Below are positions 14,091 through 17,657 of a DNA stretch of 17,657 bases, piece by piece; position 1 is the first letter of the stretch, and the number at the start of each line of letters is the position of its first letter. Both the position numbers and the translations under genes were made by a program. A model generated the notes under the pieces. It was not told the origin of the DNA. It did no database searches and saw only the letters and a program-made list of their open reading frames with translations. Origin of the DNA: HGM04593 sp045644465 (GTDB lineage: Bacteria > Bacteroidota > Bacteroidia > Bacteroidales > Bacteroidaceae); assembly GCA_045644465.1 (NCBI GenBank), contig JAZRGV010000013.1:1-17657 (forward strand). The letters run 5' to 3'.

Positions 14091-16781
14091 ATGCGATTTA
14101 TTGAATTCAACATAAAGTACGAAGTAACCGACAACAGTGTCATGTTCCTTAATTATCGTCTCGACGATAACGGTAACATCACCAATGGTGTGTTGTCGTT
14201 GCGCGAATTGCAACGTGGACATTGGTATGGCAAGCTTGAGGTGAGCGACGACTATGCCTCTGTTGTTTACGGTTACGAATTGCTGTCGGGCAGTAAGGTC
14301 ATTGCCAACGAATGGTCGGGAACTCCGCATACTCTGCGTTTCAACTGTATCAATCGTAATTATATAGTTTACGATATGTGGCTTGATTCTCCTGTAGGTT
14401 ATTATAGCCAAACCAATCTTTTCCGTTTCTTTGAGACCAATGCTCTTGTACTCGATGAACCTAGTATCAATTGGTATAACCGTAGCGTAACATTTTCGCT
14501 CTATGCTACAGGTTTGCGTAAGGGCGAGCGTCTTTATCTTGCCGGTGAAGCCGATGTCCTTGGAAACTGGAACCCCGAGAAGGCATTGCCTATGCAGCAA
14601 CGTCAGCCCGGCCGTTGGAGTGTTACATTTGATGTAGCCAACCTATGGAGCGGTGCTTTGCGCTATAAGTTCATTGCTGTCGATGGCGAAGGAAATGTGC
14701 GTTGGGAAGAGGGCGAAAACCGCCATATACTGCTCCCTAATTTTGAGGCTGCTACAAACTATTTCTATCAGCTCGATGAATTGCATCTGCCTTGCGATAA
14801 TCTGCGTATTGCCGGAACTGTAATTCCGCTTTTCTCGTTGCGCTCGGCGCACGGATGGGGTATAGGCGATTTCGGCGATATCAAGCTCATGGTCGATTGG
14901 CTTGCCCATACCGGACAGAACATCCTTCAGCTTCTTCCAGTCAATGACACCACAGTTTGTGGTGGAAACGAAGATTCATACCCATATAACTGTGTTTCGG
15001 TATATGCTTTGAATCCCATATATGCCGATATGTCACAACTCCCCGCTTTGAGCAGTGATAAACGTAATGCCTATTACAAAAAAGAGGGCGAGGCATTGAA
15101 TACCCTTGTGGCAGTCAACTATGCCAAGGTGTATATGCTAAAACTTGGTTACCTACGCGAACTCTTCGAGGAGATTGGTACCGAGATGCTTGCAAGTGAT
15201 GGTTGCAAAGCCTTTGTTGCAGAGCAGGAGTCATGGCTCAAACCATATACCCTTTTCCGCTTCCTTTCGGCGCGTTTGCGTTGCAATATCAACGATTGGG
15301 GTGAATATTCGTCATATAGCAGTGCAATCTGGGACAAGGTGGTTGCTGAATATCCCGATGCTATACGTGAAACACGTTTCTATACTTTTGTTCAATATAT
15401 CTTATATACACAACTCTGCGAAGCACATAGCTATGCCAATTCGCGTGGCGTAGCACTCAAGGGTGATATCCCCATCGGCGTTGCTCCCAATGGAGTTGAT
15501 GTGTGGTGCTACAGCGAGCAGTTCAACCTCTCGGTGTCGGCCGGTGCTCCTCCCGATATGTTCTCGGCAGATGGTCAGAACTGGGGATTCCCTACATATA
15601 ATTGGCAGGTGATGGCAAACGACGGCTACAAATGGTGGCGTCGTCGTCTGCAATATATGTCGCATTTCTTCGATGCCTACCGCATCGACCACATATTAGG
15701 TTTCTTCCGTATATGGGAGATACCGCGTACTGCACAGAGTGGTCTCTTGGGTAGTTTTTCACCTAATATGCCATACTCAAAAGAGGAACTCATGGAGTTA
15801 GGCTTTCCTTTTGATGAGCAATTGCACACAGTCCCATATATCGATGATGCATTGCTCAAGAGCCTCTTCCCCCGCAGAGTCAAGCAGATTGTCGATGCTT
15901 TCCTGGATGTACAGCCCGACGGAACATACCGCTTCAAGCCCGAACTTGAGAATGCAAATTTGTTGGCATACTACATCTATGAACGCACACCAAAGTTGCC
16001 GCAGATTATGAAGGATACATTGTTGCGTCTCTATGGCAGCGTGCTGTTCTTGCACGACATTCATTGTGAGGGCAAGTTTGTCCCACGTATTCTTGGAAAT
16101 GAAGTTGCGGCATATACAAAGCTTACTCAAGAGGAACGTATAGCTTATGACCGTCTTTATGAGGATTATTACTATAATCGCCACACAACATTCTGGTATC
16201 ACGAGGGTATGCGAAAGCTTGCTCCGCTGTTGGAATCAACAACCATGACAGCCTGTGGTGAAGACCTGGGAATGATACCAGCCTGTGTGCCCTGGGTTAT
16301 GAAGAACCTGCAGGTGCTCTCGCTCGAGATACAGCGAATGCCTAAGCTCTTTGGCGAGACATTTGCAAACCCTTATCGTTATCCTTATCTTTCGGTGGCC
16401 ACCCCGTCAACTCACGATATGAGTACACTGCGTGGCTGGTGGCGTGAGGACAGAATGTTATCACAGCAGTTCTATAACAATGTGCTTGGTTTTGACGGTG
16501 TTGCTCCTGCGGAGATGGATGGTAGAGTGGCACATGCAATTCTTATGCAGCATCTATGTTCACCATCGGCCTTTGCTCTTTTCGCATGGCAGGACTGGAT
16601 GGCTATGGACGAGCGTCTGCGTTTTGCCGATCCCGATGGCGAGCGAATTAATGTGCCGTCGAACCGTAATCATGTGTGGAATTATCGTATGCATATCTCC
16701 ATTGAAAAGCTCATGTCGGAGCGTACATTTAACGAAGAGGTACTTCGTATGATAACAGAAAGTGGAAGAAGAGTAAAATAA
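14091..16781 (+). CDS. malQ: 4-alpha-glucanotransferase (GH77) with two N-terminal CBM20 domains, DPE2-like
   Basis: Cytoplasmic amylomaltase that transfers alpha-1,4-glucan segments and releases glucose during maltose/maltodextrin use. Length is 896 residues from ATG 14091. Residues 1-115 are a diverged CBM20-like starch-binding domain; 130-225 are a clear CBM20 (RLYLAGEADVLGNWNPEKAL at 147-166, then LRYKFIAVD). The GH77 barrel starts near 240 (GTVIPLFSLRS; HGWGIGDFGD). Catalytic residues: nucleophile Asp533 in YRIDHILGFFR, acid/base Glu724 in CGEDLG, and stabilising Asp776 in STHDMSTLRGWW. The nucleophile and acid/base are 191 residues apart, against about 47 in the Thermus enzyme, so about 140 residues are inserted, as in plant DPE2, which also has two CBM20s. 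An in-frame TTG at 14031 adds 20 residues of no family character and is not used. An FNT-family gene follows after 11 bases. Confidence 0.96.
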   Translation: MRFIEFNIKYEVTDNSVMFLNYRLDDNGNITNGVLSLRELQRGHWYGKLEVSDDYASVVYGYELLSGSKVIANEWSGTPHTLRFNCINRNYIVYDMWLDSPVGYYSQTNLFRFFETNALVLDEPSINWYNRSVTFSLYATGLRKGERLYLAGEADVLGNWNPEKALPMQQRQPGRWSVTFDVANLWSGALRYKFIAVDGEGNVRWEEGENRHILLPNFEAATNYFYQLDELHLPCDNLRIAGTVIPLFSLRSAHGWGIGDFGDIKLMVDWLAHTGQNILQLLPVNDTTVCGGNEDSYPYNCVSVYALNPIYADMSQLPALSSDKRNAYYKKEGEALNTLVAVNYAKVYMLKLGYLRELFEEIGTEMLASDGCKAFVAEQESWLKPYTLFRFLSARLRCNINDWGEYSSYSSAIWDKVVAEYPDAIRETRFYTFVQYILYTQLCEAHSYANSRGVALKGDIPIGVAPNGVDVWCYSEQFNLSVSAGAPPDMFSADGQNWGFPTYNWQVMANDGYKWWRRRLQYMSHFFDAYRIDHILGFFRIWEIPRTAQSGLLGSFSPNMPYSKEELMELGFPFDEQLHTVPYIDDALLKSLFPRRVKQIVDAFLDVQPDGTYRFKPELENANLLAYYIYERTPKLPQIMKDTLLRLYGSVLFLHDIHCEGKFVPRILGNEVAAYTKLTQEERIAYDRLYEDYYYNRHTTFWYHEGMRKLAPLLESTTMTACGEDLGMIPACVPWVMKNLQVLSLEIQRMPKLFGETFANPYRYPYLSVATPSTHDMSTLRGWWREDRMLSQQFYNNVLGFDGVAPAEMDGRVAHAILMQHLCSPSAFALFAWQDWMAMDERLRFADPDGERINVPSNRNHVWNYRMHISIEKLMSERTFNEEVLRMITESGRRVK

Positions 16782-16792
16782 AAAATAATATT

Positions 16793-17413
16793 ATGAAACA
16801 GACATTCCGTTCATCAGTACTCTCGGGTATTGCCGTAGGTATAGCCGGCTGGGGTTATCTGGCTTACCCAAACATTATAGGTGCTGTGCTTTTCTCATTC
16901 GGTCTTTTGACTGTGGTGAATTACAAATTGAAACTTTATACCGGAACAGCCGGTTTTGTTGCTCTGCGTGACAAAGATGGCAAGAGCCGCTTTTGGGGTG
17001 CTGTCGGGGAGTTGCTCTTTATTCTTGCCGGCAATATTGTCGGATGCTTGCTCGTGTCGCTCTTTGCGCGTCTATCACCTATTGAACTAGGTGAGTCGGC
17101 TCAAAAAATATTGGAAGGTCGTTTGGCTATAGGTCCGTTGCGTGCAGGCTTGCTTGCTGTAGGTTGTGGATTCATTATGACAACCGTTGTTACCTTTGCT
17201 CGCGAAGGCAAGCCTTTGGCATTGTTGTTTGGTGTACCTTTGTTCATAAACTGCGGTTTTCCACACTGCCTTGCCGATGCATTCTATTATCTTACAGTGC
17301 CTGTATCCTACACTGCAGAACATCTTTTAAAACTTGCAGTTCTTTATCCGTCGCTGGTAATAGGAAATTTTGTAGGTTGCAACCTGTACAGATTTATCGC
17401 TCCTAAACAATAA
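16793..17413 (+). CDS. Small formate/nitrite transporter (FNT) family protein
   Basis: A 206-residue inner-membrane protein with about six hydrophobic segments. FNT proteins form pentamers with a channel in each subunit for formate, nitrite, lactate or hydrosulfide. Supporting signs: GAVLFSFGLLTVVNYKLKLYTG (30-51) matches the family segment ending in L(F/Y)TG, NCGFPHCLADAFYY (153-166) matches the conserved loop with the central histidine (His158), and a GNFVGC ending (191-196) matches the last helix. It is shorter than the usual 260-300 residues, with trimmed N-terminus and loops, so this is a compact member. It starts 11 bases after malQ with no separate promoter seen and no Shine-Dalgarno sequence (A/T-rich spacer), so it is probably cotranscribed. 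Substrate is not readable; export of a fermentation acid is an inference. Confidence 0.8.
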   Translation: MKQTFRSSVLSGIAVGIAGWGYLAYPNIIGAVLFSFGLLTVVNYKLKLYTGTAGFVALRDKDGKSRFWGAVGELLFILAGNIVGCLLVSLFARLSPIELGESAQKILEGRLAIGPLRAGLLAVGCGFIMTTVVTFAREGKPLALLFGVPLFINCGFPHCLADAFYYLTVPVSYTAEHLLKLAVLYPSLVIGNFVGCNLYRFIAPKQ

Positions 17414-17456
17414 AGAGAAATGCAACGCCTAAGCGTTGCATTTCTCTTTATTGTTT
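17405..17456. terminator. Bidirectional terminator, perfect 24-bp arms
   Basis: Positions 17405-17428 and 17433-17456 are exact reverse complements with a four-base loop (CTAA). The core is AGAGAAATGCAACGC / GCGTTGCATTTCTCT, with A-rich and T-rich outer parts suited to termination on either strand. It contains the last codons and stop of the FNT gene and faces the stop codon of the convergent gene at 17463. Confidence 0.8.
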
Positions 17457-17462
17457 TTATTA

Positions 17463-17657
17463 TCAATATATAACTTTCTGTCCGTTCTTTATGTAAATTC
17501 CCTTGCTTGGGTTTACAACCTTTCGTCCTTGCAGGTCATATATCTCATCGACTTTGTCGCTGTTATCACTTTCTATATCCTCTACTGCCATTGCGCCTTT
17601 CTCAACCATTGTTACTAGCCACATAGCGTTCTTGTTCAGCGTTTCTGTACCCACAGC
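17463..17657 (-). CDS. C-terminal end of a secreted protein with sorting-like tail (5' end outside window)
   Basis: Only the last 64 codons are in view; the frame runs open past the right edge, so the GTG at 17654 is internal. The final part IYDLQGRKVVNPSKGIYIKN (followed by GQKVIY and the stop) has the familiar Bacteroidales ending 'YDLQGRKV-x-GIYI-x-G-x-KV', a short form of the type IX secretion-type C-terminal domain found on many exported proteins. The residues before it (MVEKGAMAVEDIESDNSDKV region) look like the usual linker. Nothing can be said about the catalytic or binding part of the protein. It converges with the FNT gene and shares its terminator. Confidence 0.7.
   Translation of the reverse strand, partial: AVGTETLNKNAMWLVTMVEKGAMAVEDIESDNSDKVDEIYDLQGRKVVNPSKGIYIKNGQKVIY

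Noticed and set aside
14070..14600. 176-codon minus-strand frame opposite malQ
   Set aside because: It covers the CBM20 coding region in antisense, has no recognisable features, and the malQ frame is unambiguous.
1..17657. CRISPR array, tRNA, rRNA, integrase or complete insertion sequence
   Set aside because: No regularly spaced repeats, no cloverleaf or rRNA signature, and no transposase or recombinase motif was seen on either strand.

Overview
The window looks like chromosomal DNA from an anaerobic member of the Bacteroidales (Bacteroidaceae/Prevotellaceae type; the genus cannot be fixed from sequence alone). Reasons: promoter -7 boxes of the TAnnTTTG type, starts without a clear Shine-Dalgarno sequence in A/T-rich leaders, a GH92 mannosidase lipoprotein, a pyruvate:ferredoxin oxidoreductase, the two-CBM20 form of 4-alpha-glucanotransferase, an amidase with a SPOR-like tail next to an MCE protein, and two proteins ending in type IX-sorting-like C-terminal domains.

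Layout. (1) 2-1792 (+): 3' part of a UvrD/Rep-type helicase with an embedded nuclease-like insert and a C-terminal SANT/HTH-like tail; its 5' end lies outside the window. (2) 1793-2316: gene-poor stretch with inverted repeats and an orphan promoter-like box, probably a decayed interspersed element. (3) 2317-4557 (-): GH92 alpha-mannosidase lipoprotein carrying an in-frame interspersed-repeat insertion near its C-terminus. (4) 4700-6160 (-): GadC-like amino-acid antiporter. (5) 6294-9851 (-): full-length pyruvate:ferredoxin oxidoreductase. (6) 10066-11733 (+): secreted GHL10 (DUF187/YngK-type) glycosidase-like protein, divergent from the previous gene. (7) 11787-13846 (-): two-gene envelope unit, amidase then MCE/MlaD-like protein, overlapping by one base. 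(8) 14091-17413 (+): malQ-type glucanotransferase followed 11 bases later by a small formate/nitrite-transporter-family protein. (9) 17463-17657 (-): C-terminal end of a secreted protein that runs out of the window.

How they fit together. The carbohydrate genes (GH92, GHL10, MalQ) supply sugars, and PFOR turns the resulting pyruvate into acetyl-CoA plus reduced ferredoxin. An FNT-family channel next to malQ would fit export of a small monovalent anion from fermentation, but this is inference. The amidase/MCE pair concerns the cell envelope. Most units are bounded by long, perfect inverted repeats that look like bidirectional terminators, several of them containing the stop codon of the preceding gene. 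I see no tRNA, rRNA, CRISPR array, integrase or complete insertion sequence. I found no convincing new multi-gene system. The best leads are the repeat inserted in the GH92 gene, a cysteine-rich insert in PFOR, a repeat-like island at 1865-2160, and a three-hairpin array between the antiporter and GH92 genes.
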